Below, in pieces: positions 1 through 8,900 of a DNA stretch of 40,884 nucleotides. The notes beneath the pieces were generated by a model. It was not told the origin of the DNA, did not search any database, and worked only from the letters and a program-made list of their open reading frames with translations. The position numbers and the translations under genes were made by a program. The stretch comes from JBDRMV01 sp043825615 (lineage in GTDB: Bacteria > CG03). The stretch spans positions 1 through 40,884 of the forward strand of contig JBDRRS010000010.1 in assembly GCA_043825615.1 (NCBI GenBank). Reading direction: 5' to 3'. Positions within the stretch are counted from its first letter, which is position 1. Every line of letters starts with the position of its first letter.

Positions 1-45
1 AATATCCTGTCATTTTTATTCCGAAAGCCGTTTGATTTCTTTACG

Positions 46-71
46 GGCAGGCGACCCGCCTATCGCCTGCC
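46..71. repeat. Short perfect hairpin in the gene-free left edge
   Basis: A 9-bp perfect stem (GGCAGGCGA at 46-54 with its complement at 63-71) encloses an 8-nt loop. No T-run follows, so it is not an obvious intrinsic terminator. The rest of positions 1-213 holds no gene that I can support. The 8-nt loop matches the loop length of the hairpins at 36972, 40173 and 40805, but the stems are unrelated. Confidence 0.5.
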
Positions 72-213
72 GATGAGATTTGTTCCGCCGCAGGCAGAAG
101 TAATTGTTTCTTCCAAAAAAGATAAAAGGGGCTCTCTTAAAAATGAAATAACCGCCGGAGGCCGACGCGAATTTTTTGAGGGGGTATTCAGCAAAAAAAC
201 TGAACGATTGAAT

Positions 214-303
214 TGGCGGAGAGGCTGGGATTCGAACCCAGGGTCACCGTAAGGCGACATACGCTCTCCAGGCGTACGCCTTCGACCACTCGGCCACCTC
301 TCC
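214..303 (-). tRNA. tRNA-Ser (anticodon GGA)
   Basis: On the minus strand a complete class II cloverleaf can be folded. The acceptor stem pairs GGAGAGG (297-303) with CCTCTCC (218-224). The anticodon stem TACGC/GCGTA encloses the loop CTGGAGA, giving anticodon GGA, which reads UCC and UCU. A long variable arm is present, as expected for tRNA-Ser, followed by a standard GGTTCGAAT T-loop. The terminal CCA is encoded at 214-216. Confidence 0.97.
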
Positions 304-310
304 AATATAA

Positions 311-2230
311 CTATTTAATGAGACCGGCTTCTTTCAAAAAACGGGAGGGGATATGGTAAACCCACCGTCCCCAGAGGCGCCTCGCGAGTGAGCCGGTAAG
401 ATGCAGAATTTCCTTCGCTCGCGTCATCCCGACGTAGCAGAGCCGCCTTTCCTCTTCCATCTCGTCAACATTATACAAACTGTCGCTGTACGGCAAAAGA
501 CCTTCCTCCAGCCCCGTGAGAAAAACGACGGGGAATTCCAGCCCCTTGCACAGGTGCAGCGTCATAATATTTACGCCGTCCTCGTCGATGTTTGAAGCGT
601 CCCGCTCGCTGATAAGAGCAATATCGTAAAGAAAATCCCTGAGCGTCTGTCCGTTATCTTCGCTGTGCGACCTGACGGCGTTTACAAATTCCTGAAGGTT
701 CCGAAGGCGGTCAGACGACTCATAATCATTTTTATCCTCAAGCATCTCTATGTAGCCCGCCTCTTCAAGAACCTTTTTCACAAACTCAAAAGAAGGCATC
801 TTATCAATCTCTTCCGACCATTGGCGGAGACAGTCAAGAAATTTTCCGATTTTCTCACCCGTCTTTTTCCCAGACGCGCGCACGTCCTCAAGGGCATCGC
901 AAAAACTTATATTTCTGCTCCTCATTACTTTTCCGATTTCATCCAGCGTCTTTTTTCCTATTCCTCTTGCAGGGACATTTATTATTCTTTTCGCATGCCA
1001 GTTGTCATGCCTGTTCAGAATAACATACAAATACGCGAGAGCGTCTTTTATCTCTTTCCTTTCGTAAAAACCGAGACCGCCGACAATCTTGTAGGGAATC
1101 CTGTATTTTCTGAATGTTTCCTCAAAAATCCGCGACTGCGCATTCGTGCGGTAGAAAATCGCTATGTCCTTGAAATTGTAATTGTAATCTACAAGTTTAA
1201 GAATTTCTTCCGAGATGCCCTTTGCCTCCGCGCGGTCACCGTTGAAAATCCCGACTTTGACTTCTTCCCCGCCGCTTTTTTCCGTCCAGAGTTTTTTCAC
1301 TCTCCTGTACGCCGCCTCGTTTATAACGGAGGACGCCGCAGACAGGATTGGCCTGGTGGAGCGGTAGTTCTGTTCGAGATGCACGACGAAACAGTCCGGC
1401 CAGTCGCGCTCGAAAGTTCTGATATTCTGAATGTTTGCGCCGCGCCAGGAATAAATCGCCTGATCGTCGTCGCCTACGACGCAGATGTTCCTGTGGAGAG
1501 CCGCCATCTGTTTTACCAGAAAGTACTGCGCGTAATTCGTGTCCTGATACTCGTCCACAAGAATATACCGGAAGTGTTCCTGATATTTTTTCAGAACTTC
1601 GCCGTGCTCCTTAAAAAATGTAATTATGTCCAGAAGCAGGTCGCTGAAATCCTTGGCGTTGTTGGCCCTTAAACGTTTCTGATAAACCCCGTAAATTTCC
1701 ACAAGTTCCCTGGAAATGGCGTTGTTGAAAAACGACTGAATCTCGGCGCTTTCGTAATCCAGAAGATTTCCCTTGGCGATATCAATGTAGTAAAGAGCGA
1801 CTTTGGGCTTTATTTTCTCGTCAAGTTCCAGTTCCTTCAGGACTCCTTTCATAAGCGCCCGCTGATCGGCCTCGTCAAAAATCGAAAAATCCCACGGCAA
1901 ACCGTAATTCATATACTCCGCTCTCAGAAGACGCAGGGCAAACGAATGAAAAGTTGAAATCCAGACGCTCTCCGCCTGCCCGCCGCAGAGACGGACGACC
2001 CGCTCTTTCATTTCGTTAGCCGCTTTGTTCGTGAAGGTAACCGCGAGAATGTTTTCGGGTTTAACGCCGCCTTTTATGAGATTGGCAATCCGGTAAGTTA
2101 TGACCCTTGTCTTTCCCGTACCTGCGCCCGCCAGAACCAGGATCGGGCCGTCACTGTGTTCCATCGCCGCAAGTTGTTCAGGATTTAATTCTGGGACGGA
2201 TTCTGGGGACGGTGCTTTACAATATGACAT
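311..2230 (-). CDS. UvrD/PcrA-like superfamily 1A DNA helicase
   Basis: This 639-residue protein is an ATP-dependent 3'-5' DNA helicase of the UvrD/Rep/PcrA family, which acts in nucleotide-excision and mismatch repair and in clearing replication forks. Visible motifs in order are the Q-motif LNPEQLAAM (15-23), Walker A GAGTGKT (35-41), motif II DEYQDT, motif III GDDDQAIYSWRGA, motif IV LEQNYRS, motif V with HLCKGLEFPVVFLTG (Cys where Ala is usual), and motif VI ERRLCYVGMTRAK. It stops soon after motif VI, so it is shorter than E. coli UvrD (about 720 residues) and lacks the C-terminal Tudor-like tail. The start codon lies inside a copy of a 25-bp repeat (2205-2229), so residues 1-9 (MSYCKAPSP) are repeat-encoded. 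The next in-frame ATG is codon 23, which would cut into the Q-motif. No strong Shine-Dalgarno sequence is visible. Helicase assignment is firm; UvrD versus PcrA is not resolvable. Confidence 0.93.
   Translation of the reverse strand: MSYCKAPSPESVPELNPEQLAAMEHSDGPILVLAGAGTGKTRVITYRIANLIKGGVKPENILAVTFTNKAANEMKERVVRLCGGQAESVWISTFHSFALRLLRAEYMNYGLPWDFSIFDEADQRALMKGVLKELELDEKIKPKVALYYIDIAKGNLLDYESAEIQSFFNNAISRELVEIYGVYQKRLRANNAKDFSDLLLDIITFFKEHGEVLKKYQEHFRYILVDEYQDTNYAQYFLVKQMAALHRNICVVGDDDQAIYSWRGANIQNIRTFERDWPDCFVVHLEQNYRSTRPILSAASSVINEAAYRRVKKLWTEKSGGEEVKVGIFNGDRAEAKGISEEILKLVDYNYNFKDIAIFYRTNAQSRIFEETFRKYRIPYKIVGGLGFYERKEIKDALAYLYVILNRHDNWHAKRIINVPARGIGKKTLDEIGKVMRSRNISFCDALEDVRASGKKTGEKIGKFLDCLRQWSEEIDKMPSFEFVKKVLEEAGYIEMLEDKNDYESSDRLRNLQEFVNAVRSHSEDNGQTLRDFLYDIALISERDASNIDEDGVNIMTLHLCKGLEFPVVFLTGLEEGLLPYSDSLYNVDEMEEERRLCYVGMTRAKEILHLTGSLARRLWGRWVYHIPSRFLKEAGLIK
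2205..2229 (+). repeat. Solo copy of the transposase-element terminal repeat
   Basis: This 25-bp stretch is identical to the left terminal inverted repeat of the neighbouring transposase element (3428-3452); its core reads GGGGACGGTGCTTTAC. The identity extends outward through the flanking CT. It is a single end without a partner or transposase. The reverse complement supplies the ATG and first codons of the helicase gene. Confidence 0.85.
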
Positions 2231-2248
2231 TTCTATTACATCTTATAG

Positions 2249-2290
2249 GGATGGTTCTTAATTCTACTAAGGAAAGAATTAGAACCGTCC
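2249..2290. repeat. Imperfect REP-like palindrome
   Basis: The left arm at 2249-2265 (core GGTTCTTAATTCT) pairs with the right arm at 2275-2290 (core AGAATTAGAACC), with one bulged base and one mismatch. The arm resembles that of the perfect palindrome at 15394-15458, which also carries GGACGGTTC followed by TAATT. It lies between the helicase and methyltransferase genes. Confidence 0.7.
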
Positions 2291-2301
2291 ACATTCTTTT
2301 T

Positions 2302-3453
2302 TTATCTTTCAAGAAGAAAAATCGACTCCATAAAAGGCGTGTGCGGAAACATATCAAACGGAACGGCTTTTTTTATTCTGAAACCGTATTTCCCGAACTC
2401 AAGCAGGTTCGGAACGGCCGTTTCTATTTTGCACGAAAAGAAAACGATTCTTACGGGATTTTTGCTTATAACTTTTCTTATGGCTTTCTTGCTCATACCC
2501 GAGCGCGGCGGGTCAATAACGGCAACATCAAAATTGTTTCTTTTAACGACGGGAAGAACATTTTTCACGTCGCCGCAAAAGACCTCTACATTTTCAAGAC
2601 CGTTCTTTTTCAGATTCTGCCGGAGTATTTCCGCGGATTCCTTCTGGATTTCAATGCTGTACAAAAATTTTATGTCTTTTGCGATATAAATGCCTATTCC
2701 TCCCGAACCGCTGTAAAGGTCAAGGACGCATTCGTCCCCTTTGAGGTTCAGCATTTCACGGACGGAATCGTACATCTTTTTGCTCGTCGCCGTGTTCGGC
2801 TGGAAAAATGACTCCGGGGAAATAATGAAAGTTGTATCGCCGAGCGTTTCGTAAAGATGCTCCGCTCCGCTTAAAAGATGCAGTTCCTCGCAGTCGGCAA
2901 TATCCGAAAGCCGGGAATTTATCCCGTAGTAAACGCTTTTAACAAACGGGAAACTTTCAAAGATAGAAACAAACTCCGCCGTCTTTTCAAACTTTCCGGC
3001 GGTCACGAGAATAATCATCATTTCGTCCCGCGTTTTGGATACCCTTATTTTCAGATGTCTTAAAAAGCCCTCGTGCGTCTTCGGGTTGTACGGCTGAATT
3101 TTGAATATGCGGGCAAAATTCCTGACCGCCTCAAGAACAACCCCTGCCCTCTCGTCGAAAAGAAGACATCTCGTAAGATTCTCAATGCGGTGGAAAGAGC
3201 CTCTGAAGTGCTGCCCGAGGAATGGTTCTTCGACGGTGCCGCCGAATGTAAATTCCATTTTGTTCCTGTAATAATACGGCGACTCCGACGGCGTAATTTC
3301 CGAAATTTCGCAGTCCCTGAACGGCTGAAGGTTCATTTTCAGTTTTTCCGTTTTTCTTGCGAGCTGCTCTTCGTACGGAACGTCCAGCCACGAGCATCCG
3401 CCGCATCTTTTGAAGTGAGGACACTGGGGGGACGGTGCTTTACAATATGACAT
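2302..3453 (-). CDS. RlmD/TrmA-family 23S rRNA or tRNA m5U methyltransferase
   Basis: An SAM-dependent uracil-C5 methyltransferase acting on rRNA or tRNA (383 residues from the chosen ATG). The N-terminus carries the cysteine cluster CPHFKRCGGC, and a further Cys follows in LTRCLLF; this is the [4Fe-4S] pattern of RlmD-type enzymes. The SAM loop is LDLYSGSGGIGIY, then comes VIDPPRSG. The nucleophile is the Cys of FFSCKIETA, and the protein ends with the family signature DMFPHTPFMESIFLL. No N-terminal TRAM domain is present. The ATG at 3453 lies in the terminal repeat of the transposase element and overlaps the transposase stop. A TTG at 3483 would add ten residues. A TATAAT at 3488-3493, inside the transposase gene, could serve as its -10. 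Which uridine is modified cannot be read from sequence; short Fe-S members such as RlmC are the alternative. Confidence 0.85.
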   Translation of the reverse strand: MSYCKAPSPQCPHFKRCGGCSWLDVPYEEQLARKTEKLKMNLQPFRDCEISEITPSESPYYYRNKMEFTFGGTVEEPFLGQHFRGSFHRIENLTRCLLFDERAGVVLEAVRNFARIFKIQPYNPKTHEGFLRHLKIRVSKTRDEMMIILVTAGKFEKTAEFVSIFESFPFVKSVYYGINSRLSDIADCEELHLLSGAEHLYETLGDTTFIISPESFFQPNTATSKKMYDSVREMLNLKGDECVLDLYSGSGGIGIYIAKDIKFLYSIEIQKESAEILRQNLKKNGLENVEVFCGDVKNVLPVVKRNNFDVAVIDPPRSGMSKKAIRKVISKNPVRIVFFSCKIETAVPNLLEFGKYGFRIKKAVPFDMFPHTPFMESIFLLER

Positions 3454-4339
3454 TTTTCTTTGCTCTGTTATAAATCGCTCCAAGCGAATTATATTTCAAA
3501 TGCCTGAAAATCTGTATCTTTATTATCTCCGAATAGTTTAGACCCGCTTCATCCTTTAACCGTATTAGAAGTTCATCTCTTAATTTCTTTCCTGTTCTAT
3601 CGCTGGTGTTTATTTTTTCTATATTTATTCCCTTCCGCCGCTCAAACTCTTTTATTACTTCTTCAGCAGGAATGAAAATATAATCCTTTACCCTTTTCCT
3701 CGCTGACATTTTTGTTCTATTCCTTCTATTAAATAATTCCTCCGCCCTTCTTATGAATTCTTTATCTCCAATCATCGAACCTATCGATGTTTTTGTTATT
3801 TCCACGTCTTCCGCTCCGCTACTAACCGACATATATTCTCTCATTTTTTCTTTACTCTCAAAGATATCTTCTACTTCCTCCGCATTTATAAAACTTTCCT
3901 CTTTAGTAAAATATTTCCCGATACTTGACCACTTATATGCATACGGATCTTTCACCACCGCTGCTCTTACCGGATTCAATAACGCATATATTATCACCTG
4001 TTTTAAATACCTGTCTTCCTGTACTAATGTGGATTTATATCTGTTTTGAAACACATATCCTTTTGTTTTTGTCATGCTTCTGTAATAAATCCCGTATTGT
4101 CCGTTTAGCTGCTTCATGAAATCAGATAATCTTCCGGATGTGTTCTGCGCAATCAGATGATAATGATTATTCATTATACAATATGCCAGTATGCTGATTC
4201 TAAGCTTCCGCGTTTTTTCCTCTAATGCTTTAAGGAAATATTGCTTTGCTCTCTCGTCACCAAATATTTTTTCACCCTGTATTCCACGATTCATTATGTG
4301 GTGGTATGCTCCACAATAGGTTACTCTTGCCCTTCTCAT
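3440..4339 (-). CDS. REP-associated tyrosine transposase (RAYT, Y1/HUH family)
   Basis: A 299-residue single-strand-cutting HUH nuclease of the IS200/RAYT type. The metal-binding motif is HYH at residues 59-61 in CIMNNHYHLIAQ. The likely catalytic tyrosine is Tyr118 in VIIYALLNPVRAAVV, a spacing typical of RAYT proteins. The family N-terminal pattern YHHIMNRG is at 12-19. After residue 200 there is an extra C-terminal part ending LKYNSLGAIYNRAKK, which resembles a small DNA-binding helical domain; I infer a role in recognising the terminal repeats. The stop codon TAA lies inside the left terminal repeat. The start has no Shine-Dalgarno sequence but sits 6 nt after a -10 hexamer. Such proteins mobilise or maintain REP elements, and REP-like palindromes are scattered through this window. 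Confidence 0.92.
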   Translation of the reverse strand: MRRARVTYCGAYHHIMNRGIQGEKIFGDERAKQYFLKALEEKTRKLRISILAYCIMNNHYHLIAQNTSGRLSDFMKQLNGQYGIYYRSMTKTKGYVFQNRYKSTLVQEDRYLKQVIIYALLNPVRAAVVKDPYAYKWSSIGKYFTKEESFINAEEVEDIFESKEKMREYMSVSSGAEDVEITKTSIGSMIGDKEFIRRAEELFNRRNRTKMSARKRVKDYIFIPAEEVIKEFERRKGINIEKINTSDRTGKKLRDELLIRLKDEAGLNYSEIIKIQIFRHLKYNSLGAIYNRAKKNVIL

Positions 4340-4345
4340 TTTTCT

Positions 4346-4374
4346 ATTTTATTTTACATTTGTCATATTGTAAA
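4346..4374 (-). promoter_or_regulatory. Transposase promoter using the terminal repeat as -35
   Basis: TTTACA (4369-4374, inside the right terminal repeat) and TAAAAT (4346-4351) are separated by 17 bp. The -10 ends 6 nt before the transposase ATG, predicting a leaderless transcript. Confidence 0.55.
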
Positions 4375-4391
4375 GCACCGTCCCCAGTTTT

Positions 4392-4463
4392 TGGCCCCAA
4401 GGGGAATCGAACCCCTATTACAAGATTGAGAATCTTGCGTCCTAACCGTTAGACGATGGGGCC
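4392..4463 (-). tRNA. tRNA-Glu (anticodon CTC)
   Basis: The acceptor stem pairs GGCCCCA (4457-4463) with TGGGGCC (4393-4399). The anticodon stem CAAGA/TCTTG encloses loop TTCTCAA, giving anticodon CTC (codon GAG). The D-arm TCTAACGGTTAGGA and T-arm AGGGGTTCGATTCCCCT are standard. CCA is not encoded after the discriminator A. The transposase element ends 6 bp beyond its 3' end. Confidence 0.97.
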
Positions 4464-4569
4464 GTAAGCATACAAATATCAAAAATCAAATAAGAATATT
4501 TTGGTATTTTAATAGATTAACGCGCAATTGGCAAGGGAAATTCCCGTCGGAAAATTTATGCTCCGGCTG

Positions 4570-5880
4570 TTACTCTTCCAGTTTCTTGCGGGCTTTTTCT
4601 ATGACTTCTTTTGACGCTTTGTGGCTGGGGTCAAGTTCAAGGACTTTTTCCCACTCTTTAATGGCTTTCTTGTAGTCACCTTTCTGGTAATATTCCGTTC
4701 CTTTATTATAATACTCCGTCATAAGGGCTTTTTTCTTCTCCTCTTTTTTCTGCTCTTTTGCTGTTTTCTCGTCCGCTTTTTCTTCTTTCAATAAGTTCTC
4801 CGCCCCTTTCTCCGCTTCCTTGTTTCTCTGCTGTTTCAGGCGCTCTTTCTCTTCCTTCGCCTTTATTTTTTCCTCCGCTTTCTCTCTTTTCAGACGTTCC
4901 TTTTCCGCTTTTTTCTCCGCCTTCAGGCGCGCTTTTTCGTCTCTGTCGGCGGATTTTGTGCTCTGATAACCGACATCTCCGCCCCCGAGCGCTGGAAAAG
5001 CCATATCAACGGATATATACTGGCGGTTTTCGTTGTCCGCAAGGTCGTCAAACCTCAAAGCGTAATTCAGTGTGAGCATACTTATGCCGATTCCGAAACC
5101 CGCCGTGAAGTTCCCGTCGTCAAGACCTGCCCTTGCGGCAAGCGACTGAGTTATGGCGAACTCGGCTCCGACATTCTGCCTGAGCGAATCCCTGCCCGAA
5201 ACCTTGCTTGTATCGGCGCAGAGTTTAAGTTTATCTTCAACCATGCGGTATGTTAAACCAATTTTTGCGACTTCGGGAACTTTTTCGCGCGTGTTGTTTG
5301 AGGTATCCCATTTCACGGATGAGCCGATGTCCTGCAAAACGATTCCGGCGGACAACTTTTCCGTGGCGGAAAAAAGTAATCCGACATCAGCGCCGTAGCC
5401 GGTTGCGGAATTGTCCTGAAGGTCGCTCTTAAAATACTTCAGGTTGACGCCCGCCTGAACTCCGTCCGCAAACTTTCCGGCACAGGAAACCAGAGCCGCC
5501 ATGTTGCCGTAGTCAAAATCACCGGAAAATGTGGTGGCGTCAGCCCAGCCGGGAATAGCGTCCACGCCGGATGAAATGAGCGAAAGAGCCAAACCGGCAT
5601 TCCCCAAAGGCATACCGAACGCCATCCAGTTGAAAGACCTGTCGTTTGACAGAACACCCGTCATCAGACTCAGTTCATTGCTATCAAGCGACGCCACGCC
5701 GGCGGGGTTGTAGTACGAGGCCGAAACGTCGTCGGAAAGGCCCGTAAAGGCGCCGCCCATCCCCAACGCCCGGGCGCCAACGCCCATCCGGAGGTACGGC
5801 AGCGCATCCACCGAATCCGCTAGAACTACAGAACTACTGATAAACAAAACCGCCATAATCAAAATTATCTTCCTCATCAT
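4570..5880 (-). CDS. PorV/UPF0164-like outer-membrane barrel with TPR tail
   Basis: A secreted protein of about 436 residues. Its signal peptide (MRKIILIMAVLFISSSVVLA) is followed by the PorV/UPF0164 hallmark MGVGARALGMGGAFTGLSDD and SYYNPAGVASL, then about 270 residues of alternating beta-strand pattern consistent with an outer-membrane beta barrel. Next come an 80-residue highly charged Lys/Glu helix and one TPR (YYNKGTEYYQKGDYKKAIKE). Translation most likely begins at one of two adjacent ATGs (5880, 5877) behind GGGAGGA; a TTG at 5907 is less likely. In Bacteroidota, PorV shuttles type IX secretion cargo at the outer membrane. Here it lies 35 nt downstream of a large secreted protein with a FlgD-like C-terminal domain, so a partner role is plausible but unproven. 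No type IX core gene is in the window. Confidence 0.85.
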   Translation of the reverse strand: MMRKIILIMAVLFISSSVVLADSVDALPYLRMGVGARALGMGGAFTGLSDDVSASYYNPAGVASLDSNELSLMTGVLSNDRSFNWMAFGMPLGNAGLALSLISSGVDAIPGWADATTFSGDFDYGNMAALVSCAGKFADGVQAGVNLKYFKSDLQDNSATGYGADVGLLFSATEKLSAGIVLQDIGSSVKWDTSNNTREKVPEVAKIGLTYRMVEDKLKLCADTSKVSGRDSLRQNVGAEFAITQSLAARAGLDDGNFTAGFGIGISMLTLNYALRFDDLADNENRQYISVDMAFPALGGGDVGYQSTKSADRDEKARLKAEKKAEKERLKREKAEEKIKAKEEKERLKQQRNKEAEKGAENLLKEEKADEKTAKEQKKEEKKKALMTEYYNKGTEYYQKGDYKKAIKEWEKVLELDPSHKASKEVIEKARKKLEE

Positions 5881-5915
5881 TCCTCCCTCATATTCTCCGC
5901 TACCCAATTTAATCT

Positions 5916-8900
5916 TTACTTTAATATCGCGACTTTCAGCGTCTTGCTGACTTTCTTGCCGCCGGCATCCGCTTCAATCTTTGCAAAGTAAACGCCGTTT
6001 GCAAGCAGGCGCAGACCGTCATCTCTTCCATTCCAGGTAATATCCGTGACCGTACCGGACTTTGAGCCGTAATTCTTTGAGAAAACCTCTCTGCCTGAAA
6101 AATCATAAATCTTCACTGTTATACCGGCAGTATCCGGCACCGTAAAACTCAAAGTGGCTTCTTTATTGTCCGGATTGAACGGGTTAGGATACGACTTCGC
6201 GCTTATGATGTCCAGAGCAGCTCCCACGGTAAAAGTGATGGAAGAAGAAGCGGAAATACCCTGCTCGTTCGTAACGGTTACTTTCAATGTGTGTGAACCG
6301 TCGGTTAACTGAAGCGGAGCCCTGACAAGATACTTGGCTGATATTGCAGATGCCTGATTCAGCGGCTCTTCGTAATACATCATAACCTCTGCTTCGTCAA
6401 TTAGCCCATTCCCGTTATTGTCGATTCCATCGTAAGCCGCCGCGACCGCCAGGTTCGCTGTCCGGTCGATTCCATCTATTTCCACTTTTACTTCTCTGAT
6501 TGCAGAAAAACCGTCGCTGAGGTCAAGTTCAATTATCGGGCTTGAGTCCGCATATCCGCCGCTGACGGGATTGGCAAAGCTGACTGCCGGTTCGCAGTCA
6601 ATTTCTGCAATAGCGAATCTGGAGAAGTGGTTTGTGTAGAAGGTTATTTCGTTGTTCATTATGTCCCGTGATACATTTGTAATTCCTTCCGAAGACCACT
6701 TGCCGTTCGCACTATCCCACCACACTATACCCAACTTTGACTCGCTGACACTGCCAATCTCATTGTCAGCATAATCCATCGTAACTACAACTATATTTGA
6801 TGTCTGCAATGCCTCAGGTTCCGAGAGTATGAAATCCCACGGTTCGCCTATAACGTCGATTAAAGACGCCTGGCTTGACGGCGTCGCCGGTTCCGAAGAA
6901 GGCATGACCGCAAAAGCGCTTTCATTTTCCAAATTGGATCCGCCTGCCCCCCCATTCGCAAAATCCACACTTACTATTCTTCCCACATTAGCAAGATCCG
7001 GCGCTGTACCAGATGCAACAAAACCGATTTTCTGAGAGGCGGAGACCGGCTGGCCCCCTGCCGTCGCATTGATTATGACCATTGCCGAACCTGTTGTATC
7101 CAGTTCCGAGATGTCCAGAGTTGCGCTGTATTCTCCTCCCGAACCTGATACAGTAAGGTATCTGTCAACACCGCTGGCAAGAAGCAGCCGCGCGGTAACA
7201 TTGCTGAGAGAACTGAGAGTATTTGACGACTTGATTGCAAGCGTTGCCGTAAATGTCTGCTCCGAGCCGGGATAAGTAGAACTGAATGAGACGCTGTTTA
7301 TCGAGGCGAATATATTCGCCTCCGGCTCCAGATAATATGTCTTCGTTCCCTGAGCATTTCTCTTTATTACAACGGTCTTGATTGCTGCTTTGGATTCATC
7401 CGAATCTGCATATATTCCACCACCCGTATCATAACTACCGATTGCTCTTACCTCATACGTTCCTGCAGGCAGATTTGTCAGGTTGGTTGTATCCCATCTA
7501 TCACCGACACTGGAATACTGCGTTGGTCCTGCTCCAACATCCAGATACGACCACTCTGTATCACCTGCTGCTCTGTATTCAAACTGAACAGCGTCAATCA
7601 ACTCGTCATACTCATAGGCATCAAGCCGAGCTGTTGTCTGGTTCAAAGCTGTTATGTTTACCTGCTTTATTGGCGGCAGAGACGAATCAACGGTTATTGT
7701 TATTGACGCCGGAGATGGGTCGGCATTCAGGTCGTCGTCAATGCACAAACATCTGAGGTTGTAGTCGCCGGCGCTCAATGTTATTGATTCAGGCGGAAAT
7801 ACGGCTGAATTACCCGTCGCAGGAGCATTATCCGTGTTCCAGGTAATCCATGTTGCGCTTGCAGCCGTCTTATATTGATAATACACGATACCCTGGTCGT
7901 TTACATCAAGGTCATATGACACCTCAATATATTTATCCGATGTTGTAACCTGGTCACCGGAGCGGACTTCCAGACCGTCAACTTCCGTGACTGTCGCTTT
8001 TGAAGGTGTAACGTCTTTTACCTGAATCACTTTCAATCCGGGAGCGCTTCCCACGTTTGACGTTCTTCCCGAATCATCCTCAAGAGTTGCAGTCAGATTG
8101 TAGATTGCATTATTAACCGCAGGGTCAACTGCAATTTGTAAAGTTCCACTGAACCTGTAGGGATCTGCGGTAGTTCCCGAACCGGTGAAAGAGGTGAGTT
8201 TGCTCTGCGGGTTCCAGTTCACAAATTCCTGAGGAAGAACAGGAAAATCAAGTTCAAGGTTGTCAATGTCGGAATCAAGAGTTGTTACCGTCCAGTTATA
8301 GACCGTGCCCGCATTGAGTTCCATCTGCGTTGCCGACGAACCGTTTATGGTAAACGAAAAAACCTCCGGGTCGGTTGCGTCAAGATAAACTGTCATTGCC
8401 GATGATGCTGTAATGTTTCCCGCCTCGTCAACGCCGAACGCCTTTATAAGATAGTCGGAATCATCATTTGCAAGATTTGGTGTATTCCATGCCTGGCTCC
8501 AGCCATTATCAGGGTTTGAATCCGATGCGTTAATCCTCTTCCACGTATTCCCGCCGTCATCAGAAAAGAGGAAAAACACCTCCCCCTGATTATTTACCGC
8601 CATATCAACAGCATTAACTTCAGCAGCAAGTGTATAGGCAGAGTTCGTCTCAAGGCGGTTATCTGATACCTGCGGCTGTGTTATTGCCACAGATGTCGGA
8701 GCCGTCTTGTCAACAGTAACCGTTATGAATGCCGGGTTGCTGTCAGAATTGCTGTTTGAGTCGGTTGCCACAGCTCTTACCTGGTAGGTTCCTTCAGAAA
8801 CGGATGAAAGGTCCCAGACCGCTGTGCAAGCCGCAATGTCCACCTGCGAATCTCCCCCGCCTGTCCTATCCTGCTCGTTCGGATCATTCACCATCACACC

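Larger units (their letters stand above)
3428..4385. mobile_element. REP-associated transposase element with perfect 25-bp inverted ends
   Basis: The ends at 3428-3452 and 4361-4385 are perfect inverted repeats of 25 bp (core GGGGACGGTGCTTTAC). They enclose only the transposase gene. Outside the ends, ACTGGGG-type sequence continues on both sides, with two extra G on the left, so the repeat may be slightly longer. The right end stops 6 bp short of the 3' end of tRNA-Glu, and the left end runs into the methyltransferase gene. RAYT-family transposases are normally linked to REP palindromes; a gene bracketed by its own inverted repeats suggests a unit that can move or did move as a whole. I see no clear target-site duplication. 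Confidence 0.8.
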
